Shown: positions 24,499 to 33,586, counted from the first letter of the stretch. The stretch: DNA of 64,000 nucleotides from Altererythrobacter ishigakiensis (GCF_001663155.1 NZ_CP015963.1:1071001-1135000), one strand, 5' to 3'. Notes: generated by a model from the letters alone, not told the origin. Translations and numbers: made by a program.

Positions 24499-26024
24499 AG
24501 ATCCGCGCACAAATCGGCAAGGTGCTGAACCTCGACAAATGCATCGGCTGTCACACCTGCTCGGTCACTTGCAAGAACGTGTGGACCAGCCGCGAAGGCA
24601 TGGAATATGCCTGGTTCAACAATGTCGAGACCAAGCCGGGCATCGGCTATCCCAAGGACTGGGAAAACCAGAAGCGCTGGAATGGTGGCTGGGTCCGCAC
24701 GCCCGGCGGTTCGATCCGGCCCAAGATGGGCGGCAAGTGGCGGGTTCTGGCGAAGATCTTCGCCAACCCCGATCTGCCCGAAATCGACGACTACTACGAA
24801 CCTTTCACCTTCGATTACGCGCATCTGCAGAAGGCGGGCGAGAGCAAAGCGTTTCCGACGGCGCGTCCGCGCAGCCTGATTTCGGGCCAGCGGATGGAGA
24901 AGATCGAGTGGGGTCCCAACTGGGAGGAAATCCTCGGGGGTGAGTTCTCCAAGCGTTCCGAAGATTACAACTTCGAAGGCGTCCAGAAAGAGATCTACGG
25001 CCAGTTCGAAAACACCTTCATGATGTATCTGCCGAGGCTGTGCGAACACTGCCTCAACCCCACCTGTGTGGCGGCCTGCCCATCGGGCGCGATCTACAAG
25101 CGCGAGGAAGACGGCATCGTCCTGATCGACCAGGAAGCCTGCCGCGGCTGGCGCATGTGCGTGTCGGGCTGCCCGTACAAGAAGATCTACTACAACTGGA
25201 AAACCGGCAAGAGTGAGAAGTGCATCTTCTGCTATCCGCGCATCGAAGCGGGTCAACCGACGGTTTGCAGTGAAACCTGCGTCGGCCGCATCCGCTATCT
25301 CGGCGTGATGCTGTATGATGCGGATCGGATCGAAGAGGCCGCCTCGGCGGAAAATGTCGAGGATCTGTATCAAGCACAGCTCGATATTTTCCTCGATCCC
25401 AACGATCCCGAGGTGATCGAGCAGGCGCGCAAGGATGGCGTGCCTGAAGCCTGGCTGGAAGCGGCGCGCAATTCGCCCGTCTACAAGATGGCGATGGAAT
25501 GGAAGGTCGCCTTCCCGCTCCACCCGGAATACCGCACGCTGCCGATGGTCTGGTATGTTCCGCCACTGTCGCCGATCAGTTCGGCTGCCAATGCCGGGAA
25601 TATCGCGATCAACAATGGCATGCCCGATATCCGGTCCTTGCGCATCCCGCTCAAATATCTCGCCAACCTGCTGACCGCAGGAGACGAGGAACCGATTGCG
25701 GTGTGCCTCGAACGCATGCTTGCGATGCGGGGATATATGCGGGCGAAGACGGTCGAGGGTGTCCACAATGAGACCATCGCAAGCGATGTCGGCCTCACCG
25801 GCGAGCAAATCGAGGAAATGTACAAGATCATGGCGCTGGCCGATTACGAAGATCGTTTCGTGATCCCGACCGGCCACCGCGAGGATGCCGAAGACATGTT
25901 CGACGAGCGCGGCTCGTGCGGCTTTTCCTTTGGTAACGGTTGCTCCGGTGGCAGCGGCGAAACGAACCTGTTTGGCGCTCCTCCCGCCCGCAAGAAACTC
26001 CAGACTCCGACGGAGGTATTCTGA
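24495..26024 (+). CDS. narH: Respiratory nitrate reductase beta subunit, iron-sulfur
   Basis: The 509-residue electron-transfer subunit contains four cysteine groups. The first is Cys16, 19, 22 and 26 (CIGCHTCSVTC); later come CEHCLNPTCVAACP, CRGWRMCVSGCP and CIFCYPR with CSETC. The Trp in CRGWRMC marks the site of the [3Fe-4S] cluster, as in E. coli NarH. It passes electrons from NarI haems to NarG. The gene overlaps narG by four bases and shares one base with the narJ start. Confidence 0.97.
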   Translation: MKIRAQIGKVLNLDKCIGCHTCSVTCKNVWTSREGMEYAWFNNVETKPGIGYPKDWENQKRWNGGWVRTPGGSIRPKMGGKWRVLAKIFANPDLPEIDDYYEPFTFDYAHLQKAGESKAFPTARPRSLISGQRMEKIEWGPNWEEILGGEFSKRSEDYNFEGVQKEIYGQFENTFMMYLPRLCEHCLNPTCVAACPSGAIYKREEDGIVLIDQEACRGWRMCVSGCPYKKIYYNWKTGKSEKCIFCYPRIEAGQPTVCSETCVGRIRYLGVMLYDADRIEEAASAENVEDLYQAQLDIFLDPNDPEVIEQARKDGVPEAWLEAARNSPVYKMAMEWKVAFPLHPEYRTLPMVWYVPPLSPISSAANAGNIAINNGMPDIRSLRIPLKYLANLLTAGDEEPIAVCLERMLAMRGYMRAKTVEGVHNETIASDVGLTGEQIEEMYKIMALADYEDRFVIPTGHREDAEDMFDERGSCGFSFGNGCSGGSGETNLFGAPPARKKLQTPTEVF

Positions 26025-26728
26025 TGAAGTCGCTCCATTTGCTTTCTCTACTGCTGCAATATCCGAGCAAGGACTTGCAGTCAGTGTCAGGCGAAATCCG
26101 TCAGCGGCTCAATGATGACCGCTCACTTCAGGCCAAATCCGTCGAGGCTCTGAATCCGCTCCTGACTCGGCTTGCCACGAGTGACATTTATGATGCGCAA
26201 GAAGCCTATGTCGAACTGTTCGATCGGGGGCGGGCGCACAGCCTGCATCTGTTCGAGCATGTTCACGGCGAAAGTCGCGATCGCGGCCAGGCTATGGTGG
26301 ACTTGCGTGAGCGGTATCTCGCCGCAGGGCTGGAGCCGACCGGCAATGAACTGCCCGATTATTTGCCTCTATTCCTCGACTATTGTTCGACCCTTCCAGA
26401 TGAGGCCGCGCGTGACATGCTGGCCGAACCGGGGGTGGTGCTGGTCGCCCTGGCCGCGCGGCTGGCCGAGAAGGGGTCCGACTATGCTCCGCTGTTCGCC
26501 CTGCTGTGCGACATAGCCGGGGTCGAGATGGACGAAGAGGCGAAGAACGCGCTTCCTCCGGCGGAAGATCCGGAAAGCCTCGAAGAACTGGATGCGCAGT
26601 GGGAAGAAGAGGAAATCCGTTTCGGCGCCGAAGCGGTCCCCGATCCAAATGCAGCCTGTCCGAAGGTCGGCGAGATGCTCGATCGGATGCGCGAAACCCC
26701 AGCTACTCAATCCTCGGCAAGGAGCTGA
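26024..26728 (+). CDS. narJ: Nitrate reductase molybdenum cofactor assembly chaperone
   Basis: This 234-residue all-helical chaperone (TorD/NarJ family) binds apo-NarG and helps insert the Mo cofactor before membrane docking. It shows LLQYP near the start, YVELFDRGRAHSLHLFEHVHGESRDRGQAM and NELPDYLPLFLDYCS, the hallmark of NarJ. The C-terminal tail is rich in acidic residues. ATG 26024 shares its A with the narH stop. NarI follows after three bases. Confidence 0.96.
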   Translation: MKSLHLLSLLLQYPSKDLQSVSGEIRQRLNDDRSLQAKSVEALNPLLTRLATSDIYDAQEAYVELFDRGRAHSLHLFEHVHGESRDRGQAMVDLRERYLAAGLEPTGNELPDYLPLFLDYCSTLPDEAARDMLAEPGVVLVALAARLAEKGSDYAPLFALLCDIAGVEMDEEAKNALPPAEDPESLEELDAQWEEEEIRFGAEAVPDPNAACPKVGEMLDRMRETPATQSSARS

Positions 26729-26731
26729 GCC

Positions 26732-27433
26732 ATGGAAGACTTCATCCACCATCTGCTTTATGGGATTTATCCCTATATCGCGCTCGCCATTCTCGCGATC
26801 GGCTCAATCATACGCTTCGACCGGGAGCCCTATACATGGCGTTCGGGCTCCAGCCAGCTACTGCGCCGAAAGCAGCTGATGGTTGGATCGGTCCTGTTCC
26901 ATGTCGGGGTGCTGTTCATCTTTGTTGGCCATCTGGTTGGTCTGCTGACTCCGATCGCGCTGTTCGATGCATTGGGTATCAGCCACGGAGCCAAGCAGTT
27001 GCTGGCGATCGTCGCTGGCGGAATTGCCGGCGTTGCGGCGATCATTGGCGCTACATTGCTGATCCATCGCCGCTTCTTCGACCCCCGCGTCCGTGCAGCC
27101 TCGAATTTCAGCGATAACATGATCATCCTGATCCTGTGGGTGCAGCTGGCGCTGGGTCTCGCGACCATCCCGCTGTCGGCTGGTCATCTGGACGGCCACG
27201 AAATGGTCAAGTTCATGAACTGGGCGCAGGGCATCTTCACCTTCCAGGGCGATGCGGCGAGCTACATTGCGGATGTCCATATTATCTTCAAATTGCACCT
27301 GTTTCTGGGGCTCACTATCTTCGTCTTGTTCCCGTTCACCCGGCTGGTGCACATGCTATCGGCTCCGGTGCGCTATTTGTGGCGTGGTGGTTATCAAGTC
27401 GTGCGTTCGCGCAAGAGCCTGAGCCATGGCTGA
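26732..27433 (+). CDS. narI: Respiratory nitrate reductase gamma subunit, cytochrome b
   Basis: The 233-residue membrane subunit oxidises quinol and anchors NarGH. Five hydrophobic helices are visible. The haem b ligands appear as His57 and His67 (LFHVGVLFIFVGHLVG) and as two His residues in ADVHIIFKLHLFLG and RLVHMLS near the end. The final SRKSLSHG tail resembles E. coli NarI. The gene overlaps the following isomerase gene by eight bases. Confidence 0.96.
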   Translation: MEDFIHHLLYGIYPYIALAILAIGSIIRFDREPYTWRSGSSQLLRRKQLMVGSVLFHVGVLFIFVGHLVGLLTPIALFDALGISHGAKQLLAIVAGGIAGVAAIIGATLLIHRRFFDPRVRAASNFSDNMIILILWVQLALGLATIPLSAGHLDGHEMVKFMNWAQGIFTFQGDAASYIADVHIIFKLHLFLGLTIFVLFPFTRLVHMLSAPVRYLWRGGYQVVRSRKSLSHG

Positions 27434-28238
27434 CCTCATGGAGCATCCCAAAGTGGTTATCGGCGGGGTCGAAATCTCCGCCGCCGCCATCGCCGCCGAG
27501 GTACAGAACCATCCGGCCCCCGACGCAGAGGAAGCCTGGCAGGAAGCGGCGCGGGCGCTCGCTGTCCGCCAGCTCCTGCTGGCCGAAGCAGACCGGCAAG
27601 ATATCGTCGCGGGTGAGTGTACCGATGTCGAAGGCCGCAAACTGGTCGAGGACGATGCCCGGATCGACGCTCTCCTGGTCGAGAATGTCATGGTGCCGAG
27701 CGCAACCACAGAGGAGGCAAGGCGCTTCTATGACAACCACACCGACCGCTTCTGCAGCGAGACCTTGATCGAAGCGGAGCATATCCTCTTCTCCGCCAGC
27801 CCGGAGGATGAGTTCAACTACAGCCTGGCAGTAGGCGATGCGCGTATGGCCATTCGCGAGCTCGAGAAAGACCCTGCCTGTTTCGCTGAGCTGGCCAAGG
27901 CCAAATCTGCCTGTCCGTCGAAAGAGCAGGGCGGCAATCTCGGCCAAGTCGGGAAGGGTCAGACGGTCGCGGAGTTCGAGCAGGCGCTGTTCGGGTTGGC
28001 GGAAGGCGAGTTGTGCCGCGATCCGGTGAAGTCACCCTATGGTGTGCACGTGATCCGTGCCGGGCGACGGGCCGAGGGCAGGCAATTGCCGTTCGAGTTG
28101 GTCGAGCAATCGATCCGCAACTACCTGGAGGAGGCAAGCTACCGGAAGGCTATGTCCCAGTATCTGTCGATCCTTGCCAGTGAAACCGAGATCGAAGGCG
28201 TCGATCTCGCTGCGGCTGAAGGTCCGCTGGTTCAGTGA
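27426..28238 (+). CDS. PpiC-type peptidyl-prolyl isomerase in the nar operon
   Basis: The 270-residue protein has a central parvulin domain: EAEHILFSASPEDEFNYSL, FAELAKAKSACPSKEQGGNLGQVGKGQTVAEFEQALFGL and SPYGVHVIRAGRRAEG. It has no signal peptide, so it acts in the cytoplasm, unlike most parvulins of this size. It resembles NifM-like isomerases known from some nar and nif clusters, where they help fold a metalloenzyme. It overlaps narI and the moaA start (GTGA), so it is translated with the nitrate reductase genes. NarG or NarH folding is the likely task, by inference. Confidence 0.85.
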   Translation: MADLMEHPKVVIGGVEISAAAIAAEVQNHPAPDAEEAWQEAARALAVRQLLLAEADRQDIVAGECTDVEGRKLVEDDARIDALLVENVMVPSATTEEARRFYDNHTDRFCSETLIEAEHILFSASPEDEFNYSLAVGDARMAIRELEKDPACFAELAKAKSACPSKEQGGNLGQVGKGQTVAEFEQALFGLAEGELCRDPVKSPYGVHVIRAGRRAEGRQLPFELVEQSIRNYLEEASYRKAMSQYLSILASETEIEGVDLAAAEGPLVQ

Positions 28239-29263
28239 ACGATCATCGCATCCGAGATGTTCTGCCGATGGCAACTGGCGGCTCGAGGCGGCTGAGCGAT
28301 AGTATCGGGCGCCGCTTCGAATACCTGCGCCTTTCGCTGACCGACGTCTGCAACTTTCGCTGCACCTATTGCCTCCCGGAGGGATACAAGAAGCCATGCA
28401 ATAAGCCGAGCGAGTTGTCTGTTGAGGAAATCCGCAGAGCTGTCACGGCCTTTGCACAGCTCGGCCTCTGGAAAGTCCGGTTGACGGGCGGGGAGCCGAC
28501 CTTGCGGAGCGATTTCGAAGACGTCGTCCGTACGGTTTCGCAAGTGCCGGGGATCCGCAAAGTAGCAATGACCACAAACGGTTACCGTCTCGCCCAGCGT
28601 GCGCAAGCATGGCGCGATTGCGGTGTGAGCGCGATCAATATCAGCGTGGATTCGCTCGATCCCGCCCGCTTCTCGGCCATCACCGGTCATGACCGGCTTG
28701 CCGAGGTGATGCGCGGTATCGATGCAGCCGAAGCTGCAGGGTTTGAGAGCATCAAGCTCAATGCGGTGCTTATGCGCGGAGTGAATGACGATGAGCTGGA
28801 AACTATGGTCGATTTCGTGGCCAGCCGAGATCTGTCGCTCCGTTTCATCGAAGTGATGCGAACGAACGACAACGCTTCCTTCTTTGATGAGCGCCATGTC
28901 GCGGGGCAGAGCGTAATCGATCGGCTGGAAGATTTCGGATGGCAGCGGCTGCCTCGCGAGGTCGGTGCAGGCCCGGCCGTAGAGTTCGGCCATCCAGACG
29001 CCAAGGGCCGCATCGGTATCATAGCCCCCTATTCGAAGGACTTCTGCGCAAGCTGCAATCGCCTGCGATTGTCATCCGACGGTAGATTGCATCTCTGCCT
29101 GTTCGGGGATGGCGGTTTCGATCTGCGACCGCTGCTGGCAAAGAATTCTGAAACGGAGTTGACCGAGCGCATTCGGGCGCTGGTTGGAGCCAAGGCACCC
29201 GCGCATCGCCTGCACGAGGGGAATAGCGGCGCGACACCGCACCTGGCATCGATTGGAGGATAA
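28235..29263 (+). CDS. moaA: GTP 3',8-cyclase, molybdenum cofactor step 1
   Basis: The 342-residue radical SAM enzyme starts molybdopterin synthesis from GTP. The N-terminal cluster motif is CNFRCTYC, with LTGGEPTLR following; the C-terminal cluster is CASCNRLRLSSDGRLHLCLF. It ends with GG, as expected of MoaA. GTG 28235 overlaps the preceding stop; ATG 28268 is an alternative. moaD follows after three bases. The partner MoaC is not in this window, so a chromosomal copy must serve. Confidence 0.95.
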   Translation: MNDHRIRDVLPMATGGSRRLSDSIGRRFEYLRLSLTDVCNFRCTYCLPEGYKKPCNKPSELSVEEIRRAVTAFAQLGLWKVRLTGGEPTLRSDFEDVVRTVSQVPGIRKVAMTTNGYRLAQRAQAWRDCGVSAINISVDSLDPARFSAITGHDRLAEVMRGIDAAEAAGFESIKLNAVLMRGVNDDELETMVDFVASRDLSLRFIEVMRTNDNASFFDERHVAGQSVIDRLEDFGWQRLPREVGAGPAVEFGHPDAKGRIGIIAPYSKDFCASCNRLRLSSDGRLHLCLFGDGGFDLRPLLAKNSETELTERIRALVGAKAPAHRLHEGNSGATPHLASIGG

Positions 29264-29266
29264 GGC

Positions 29267-29527
29267 ATGGCCGATCTGACAATCAGCGTCGAACTCTGCG
29301 GCCGACTGGCCGATCCATGCGGTCCGACTGTCGACATCCCGCTACCAGCTACGGGGCTTCACGTGCCTGATCTCCTGGCGAGTCTGGGCAGCCACTTTCC
29401 GCTCCTTCAGGATAGTCTGGCCAAAGGACGGATCCGGGCATGCATCAACGAAACCATCGTCCCCGACGATACGGTCGTGAGGCCCGGCGATGTCGTGGCG
29501 ATCTTTCCTCCGGTGTCTGGTGGATGA
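29267..29527 (+). CDS. moaD: Molybdopterin synthase small subunit, sulfur carrier
   Basis: This 86-residue ubiquitin-like protein ends in VSGG, the di-glycine tail that is adenylated and thiocarboxylated to carry sulfur. The pattern VPDLLASLGSHFP and INETIVPDDTVVRPGDVVAIFPPVSGG is typical of MoaD. Its stop overlaps the moaE start (ATGA). Confidence 0.94.
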   Translation: MADLTISVELCGRLADPCGPTVDIPLPATGLHVPDLLASLGSHFPLLQDSLAKGRIRACINETIVPDDTVVRPGDVVAIFPPVSGG

Positions 29528-30024
29528 GTATGGCGGTCGAATTGCATGAGCGGGAGTTCGATCCTGCCGCGCTGCTCGCTCAGTTTTCAAGCGAACTCGA
29601 CGACGAAGGCGCAGTGGTGAGTTTCACTGGTCGTGCGCGTTCGCGGGCAAAGGATGGCGGCGACGTTGAAGCTCTCATTCTGGAGAAGTATCGCGGTGTG
29701 ACTTTGGCTTCGATGCGGGCCATTGCCGAAGATGCCCATACGTATTTTCCAATTTCAAGAAGCCATGTTGTTCATCGAGCAGGGAGGATACTACCCGGCG
29801 AGCCGATCGTCTTTGTCGCCACGGCCTCTGCGCATCGGCGCGCCGCCTTCGAAGCTGCCGATTACATGATGGACCGGCTGAAGACCGAGGCCGTGTTCTG
29901 GAAACGTGAAGAGCGAGAGGTTGGATCAAGTTGGATCGAACCGACCGATCAGGACCATTTGGACAATGCACGCTGGGATAGGCGCGCAGGTGAGGAATTA
30001 TGCCGGGAATCGATGAAAGTCTGA
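29524..30024 (+). CDS. moaE: Molybdopterin synthase catalytic subunit
   Basis: The 166-residue protein forms a tetramer with MoaD and inserts sulfur into precursor Z. Conserved parts include GAVVSFTGRARSR, EKYRGVTLASMRAIAEDA, SHVVHRAGRILPGEPIVFVATASAHR and KTEAVFWKREE, which carries the active-site Lys. ATG 29524 overlaps the moaD stop. The C-terminus overlaps the moaB start by 25 bases. Confidence 0.95.
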   Translation: MSMAVELHEREFDPAALLAQFSSELDDEGAVVSFTGRARSRAKDGGDVEALILEKYRGVTLASMRAIAEDAHTYFPISRSHVVHRAGRILPGEPIVFVATASAHRRAAFEAADYMMDRLKTEAVFWKREEREVGSSWIEPTDQDHLDNARWDRRAGEELCRESMKV

Positions 30025-30536
30025 CCTTCTATCCATTGGGTGTCGCCGTTCTCACGATCTCCGACACTCGCACACTTGAGACCGACACGTCAGGTGGCTT
30101 GCTTGCCGAGCGCCTGCAATCGGCTGGGCACAAGCTCATTGCGCGCGATATCGTGAAGGACGAGATCGAGGATATTCGCGCTTGCCTGCGCGAGTGGCTC
30201 GCCAATCCCGAAATCGAGATCATCCTGACCACCGGCGGGACTGGGTTTTCGCCGCGCGATCATACGCCGGAAGCTGTCAAGCCACTCCTCAAACGCGAAA
30301 TGGATGGCTTCTCGGTGTCCTTTCACCAGAAGAGCATGCAAAGCGTTGGCGTCGCTACCATGCAGTCGCGCGCATTTGCAGGACAGGCGGGAGATGCTTT
30401 CATCTTTTGCGTGCCCGGTTCAACCGGAGCCTGCCGGGATGCCTGGGATGGCTTATTGGAACTGGAATTCGACAGCCGTCACAAGCCATGCTCAATCGCG
30501 GGCGCGTTGCCGCGATTGCGGGATGTCTGCGCTTGA
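30000..30536 (+). CDS. moaB: Molybdopterin adenylyltransferase-like protein
   Basis: The 178-residue MoaB/Mog-family protein has AVLTISDTRTLETDTSGG, LTTGGTGFSPRDHTPEA and FCVPGSTGACRDAWD, which form the molybdopterin-binding site. It adenylates molybdopterin before Mo insertion. MoaB and Mog cannot be separated with certainty by eye; the short N-terminus favours MoaB. A GAGGA ribosome site precedes ATG 30000 inside moaE. Confidence 0.9.
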   Translation: MPGIDESLTFYPLGVAVLTISDTRTLETDTSGGLLAERLQSAGHKLIARDIVKDEIEDIRACLREWLANPEIEIILTTGGTGFSPRDHTPEAVKPLLKREMDGFSVSFHQKSMQSVGVATMQSRAFAGQAGDAFIFCVPGSTGACRDAWDGLLELEFDSRHKPCSIAGALPRLRDVCA

Positions 30537-31717
30537 TTACGGTTGATGAGGCGCTTGCTCGGCTTGAAGCTGAAGTCAGACCTCTGGCGATAGAGGAGGT
30601 CGCGCTTGCCTGTGCAACCGGGCGCGTGCTTGCGGAGCCGGTAACAGCTCGCAGTGCCGCGCCGCGCATGGCAGTTGCGGCAATGGATGGATATGCGGTT
30701 CTGGACGCCTCCACATCCCCAGACGAGCCGATCAGGGTGGTGGGCGAAAGCCGCGCGGGATTGAGCTTCTCAGAGGAGGTTGGGCCGGGTGAGGCCGCGC
30801 GCATCTTCACTGGCGCTCCGATGCCAAAGGGCACTGATCGCTGCATAATGCAGGAATATGCTGAGCGCGAGGGTGGAATGGTGCGCTTTACCAAGGGCTA
30901 TGGCCCCGGTTGGCACGTTCGCAAGGCTGGCAGCGACTTTGCGGCGGGTGACATCCTGCTGCAAGCAGGGACACGGTTGTCTTACCGTGCAATGATCGCA
31001 GCGGCCGCTGCAGACCAAGCGTCGGTGCAGGTTCATGCACAGCCGAGGGTCGCTATCATAGGCACCGGAGACGAGTTGGCGCCACCCGGTGAGGCCCATC
31101 ATCGTGCCGACGCCATTCCCGAAAGCGTGACGCTTGGCATTGCGGCCATGGCTGAGCAGGCTGGGGCAAGGATTGTCGATCGGGTGATCGGTGAGGACGC
31201 CTTGCCCGCGCTTGAGCGACTTGCCGGTAAGGTGCTGGACCTAGCCGATGTCGTGATCGTGACCGGCGGCGCTTCGGTGGGTGAGCGCGATCTTGCCAAG
31301 CCTATGTTTGCGCCGCACGGCCTCGAATTGCTGTTCGCCAAAGTCGCGATGAAACCGGGAAAGCCTGTTTGGCTGGGAAGGGCAAAGGGCAAGTGGGTGC
31401 TCGGGCTTCCCGGTAATCCGACATCCGCAATGGTCACTGCGCGGTTGTTCCTGGTGCCACTGCTTGCGATGCTGCAGGGCCAGGCAATCGGCCAGGTCTT
31501 ACGCTGGCGGGAGTTGCCGCTTGATGGGACGATACCCGAAACGGGCAGCCGTGAAACCTTCGTTCGCGCCTTTTGGGGTAAGCGCGGATTACGCCCTCTC
31601 GGCAATCAGGAAAGCGGCGCGCAGGCCACGCTCGTTCGAGCGGATTGGCTGATACGCTGCACGCCCGAAGGTTCAGCCCGCGCATCGGGCGATATCGTAG
31701 TGGCGACCGAATTCTAG
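30533..31717 (+). CDS. moeA: Molybdopterin molybdenumtransferase
   Basis: The roughly 394-residue protein inserts molybdate into adenylated molybdopterin. It shows MAVAAMDGYAVLD, FTGAPMPKGTDRCIMQEY, GTGDELAPPG, VIVTGGASVGERDLAKP, KPGKPVWLGRAKGKWVLGLPGNPTSAM and the C-terminal domain. The frame is open well upstream of moaB. TTG 30533 (overlap TTGA with the moaB stop) gives the family N-terminus ITVDEALARLEAEV; ATG 30488 would add 15 residues with no family match. The choice between them is uncertain. Confidence 0.9.
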   Translation: MITVDEALARLEAEVRPLAIEEVALACATGRVLAEPVTARSAAPRMAVAAMDGYAVLDASTSPDEPIRVVGESRAGLSFSEEVGPGEAARIFTGAPMPKGTDRCIMQEYAEREGGMVRFTKGYGPGWHVRKAGSDFAAGDILLQAGTRLSYRAMIAAAAADQASVQVHAQPRVAIIGTGDELAPPGEAHHRADAIPESVTLGIAAMAEQAGARIVDRVIGEDALPALERLAGKVLDLADVVIVTGGASVGERDLAKPMFAPHGLELLFAKVAMKPGKPVWLGRAKGKWVLGLPGNPTSAMVTARLFLVPLLAMLQGQAIGQVLRWRELPLDGTIPETGSRETFVRAFWGKRGLRPLGNQESGAQATLVRADWLIRCTPEGSARASGDIVVATEF

Positions 31718-31741
31718 CCTTGGTTTGATGGCACTGGGAGC

Positions 31742-32953
31742 ATGGCAATGGTGACAGCAAGGACTATGGAGCGGCATCGCGCATGGCAGGGTCCAGCTGT
31801 GCTGAGCTTTGGCTTCCGTCCATTCTTTCTTCTGGGAGCGATATGGGCCGCGGCGGCGATGGTCCTCTGGATTGCTATGCTCTCCGGGCGACTTGCGCTG
31901 CCCACGGCGTTCGATCCGGTGAGCTGGCACGCGCATGAATTCCTGTTCGGCTATTTGGGAGCGATCATTGCCGGGTTTCTGTTGACGGCGGTCCCGAATT
32001 GGACCGGGCGATTGCCGGTCACCGGATGGGCTCTGGGCGGACTTGTGGTGTTGTGGATTGCGGGCCGCTTGACGGTTTCCGTTTCGCAATTTCTCGATCC
32101 AATCGCGGTCGCCGCAGCCGACCTTGCAATGCTCCTCGTTCTGGCCGTGCTGCTCGGCCGGGAGATTGTCGTCGGAAAGAACTGGCGCAACCTGCCGGTG
32201 GTGGGTTTGCTCGTTGTATTCTGCCTCGCCAACGGACTGTTCCACTGGGAAGCTGCGACAGGCACCTTTGCTGCGCAGGGTTATGGGCTGCGTCTTGGAT
32301 TAGGCGCTGCGGTGTTGATGATCGCTCTTATCGGAGGCCGCATCGTGCCTTCTTTCACGCGCAACTGGCTGGCGAAACGCGGGGAGGGACGACTGCCGGT
32401 CCCGCCGATGCAGGTCTTCGACAAGATCGCACTGGCTGGATTGTTGGCTGCCGTTTTGTGTTGGCTGGTAAAACCGGACGCACTGGTCACAGCCGTACTC
32501 CTCGCGATTGCCGGTGTGCTCCACCTTGTTAGGCTTATGCGCTGGGCTGGGGACCGGACAGGAGCGGAGCCGCTCGTCTTTGTCTTACACGCCGGCTATA
32601 TCTTCATACCGCTCGGCGCCTTGGCTGGCGCAGCCGAAACGCTTGGCTATGGTTTCGTAGGAGCGGGGACGGCGCAACACCTCTGGATGGCAGGCGGGAT
32701 CGGCCTCATGACCCTAGCCGTCATGACCCGCGCAACGCTTGGTCATACCGGGCGGGAGCTGACTGCAGGGGGAGGAACCGTCGCGCTGTATCTGGCGGTT
32801 GGCATAGCGGTCGCTGCACGGCTCATGGCGGGGATCTGGCCCGGTCACGCGCTGCTGCTTCATGGCGTTTCGGGGGCGGCATGGATCGCGGCCTTTGGCG
32901 GATTCGCGGGGCTTTACGGTCCTCTGCTCTTGCGGCCGCGCAAAACGGGTTGA
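31742..32953 (+). CDS. nnrS: NnrS family haem-copper membrane protein
   Basis: The 403-residue protein has about 12 membrane helices. The markers are LSFGFRPFFLLGAIWA, WHAHEFLFGYLGAIIAGFLLTAVPNWTGR, GGRIVPSFTRNWL and MTRATLGHTGREL. NnrS is found with denitrification genes and lowers nitrosative stress; its reaction is not fully settled. It is the last gene of the long rightward nar-moa operon, 24 bases after moeA. No nitric oxide reductase gene is nearby, so it may help tolerate nitric oxide formed indirectly from nitrite. Confidence 0.92.
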   Translation: MAMVTARTMERHRAWQGPAVLSFGFRPFFLLGAIWAAAAMVLWIAMLSGRLALPTAFDPVSWHAHEFLFGYLGAIIAGFLLTAVPNWTGRLPVTGWALGGLVVLWIAGRLTVSVSQFLDPIAVAAADLAMLLVLAVLLGREIVVGKNWRNLPVVGLLVVFCLANGLFHWEAATGTFAAQGYGLRLGLGAAVLMIALIGGRIVPSFTRNWLAKRGEGRLPVPPMQVFDKIALAGLLAAVLCWLVKPDALVTAVLLAIAGVLHLVRLMRWAGDRTGAEPLVFVLHAGYIFIPLGALAGAAETLGYGFVGAGTAQHLWMAGGIGLMTLAVMTRATLGHTGRELTAGGGTVALYLAVGIAVAARLMAGIWPGHALLLHGVSGAAWIAAFGGFAGLYGPLLLRPRKTG

Positions 32954-32970
32954 GCGATCGCAGGGCCGAC

Positions 32971-32988
32971 AGGAAGCACGCGCTTCTT
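32971..32988. terminator. Weak bidirectional hairpin between nnrS and mobA
   Basis: The convergent gap of 43 bases holds AGGAAGC-ACGC-GCTTCTT, a seven-base stem (one G-T pair) with a four-base loop and pyrimidine-rich flank. It may end transcription from both sides. The stem is short. Confidence 0.35.
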
Positions 32989-32996
32989 CCCGGACA

Positions 32997-33578
32997 TTAT
33001 GACTGCCGGAGCCTGCTCTCAGCTCGTGCGAGCATTTCAAGGTCGTTGATATTGGTGAAGGGATCGATGCCTTGGTCCGGTGGCCAATCGATGCGTTTGA
33101 CTCCGACGCTTTCCGCGAAACGCCAGATCGAACGCCCTCCCGCCGCAACGAAGGCATCCAATGCGGCGTGCTCGATCCTCCACAAAGCAGCCATTGGATG
33201 ATCGCGCCCTTTACTCACTGGCATGCCGCAGGATTCCGAGCCAATTCCCCGCGCAAGTCGTTCCGCGAGATCGGATGGCAGGAACGGCAAATCGCATCCG
33301 ATCAGCAGGACTTGGTCACGATTATGCACTTCAGCGAAACCGAAGGCACTCTTCAAGGCGCTGATCGGGCCAAGGCCTACCGCTGCATCTACCAGTATCG
33401 GAATTGAGGTGAGATCAAGCTGATCGGAATCGCGAACAGCAACAGCGATCAGATCAGAATGTTTGCTTGCCCAATGCAAGGCATGTTCAAGAAGAGATTT
33501 CCCGGCGAGCTTTTGAGCCGGTTTGCTGCCGCCCATGCGGCGACCTTCGCCACCGGCGGCGATCACTATCGTGGGCAT
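32997..33578 (-). CDS. mobA: Molybdenum cofactor guanylyltransferase
   Basis: The nucleotidyltransferase loop AAGGEGRRMGGSKPAQKLAGKSLLEHAL at the N-terminus and LIGCDLPFLPSDLAERL further on mark MobA. It joins GMP to the Mo-molybdopterin to form the bis-MGD cofactor required by NarG. ATG 33578 starts directly at the fold (MPTIVIAAGG); an upstream start at 33614 would overlap the pdxH-like gene. It is read leftward, opposite to the other Mo-cofactor genes, behind the pdxH-like and acyl-CoA dehydrogenase genes. Confidence 0.9.
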   Translation of the reverse strand: MPTIVIAAGGEGRRMGGSKPAQKLAGKSLLEHALHWASKHSDLIAVAVRDSDQLDLTSIPILVDAAVGLGPISALKSAFGFAEVHNRDQVLLIGCDLPFLPSDLAERLARGIGSESCGMPVSKGRDHPMAALWRIEHAALDAFVAAGGRSIWRFAESVGVKRIDWPPDQGIDPFTNINDLEMLARAESRLRQS

Positions 33579-33586
33579 TGTGTCAG

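Noticed and set aside
24444..25877. Long reverse-strand frame inside narH (477 codons)
   Set aside because: narH is complete with all cysteine groups. The antisense frame is a codon-bias effect of GC-rich DNA.
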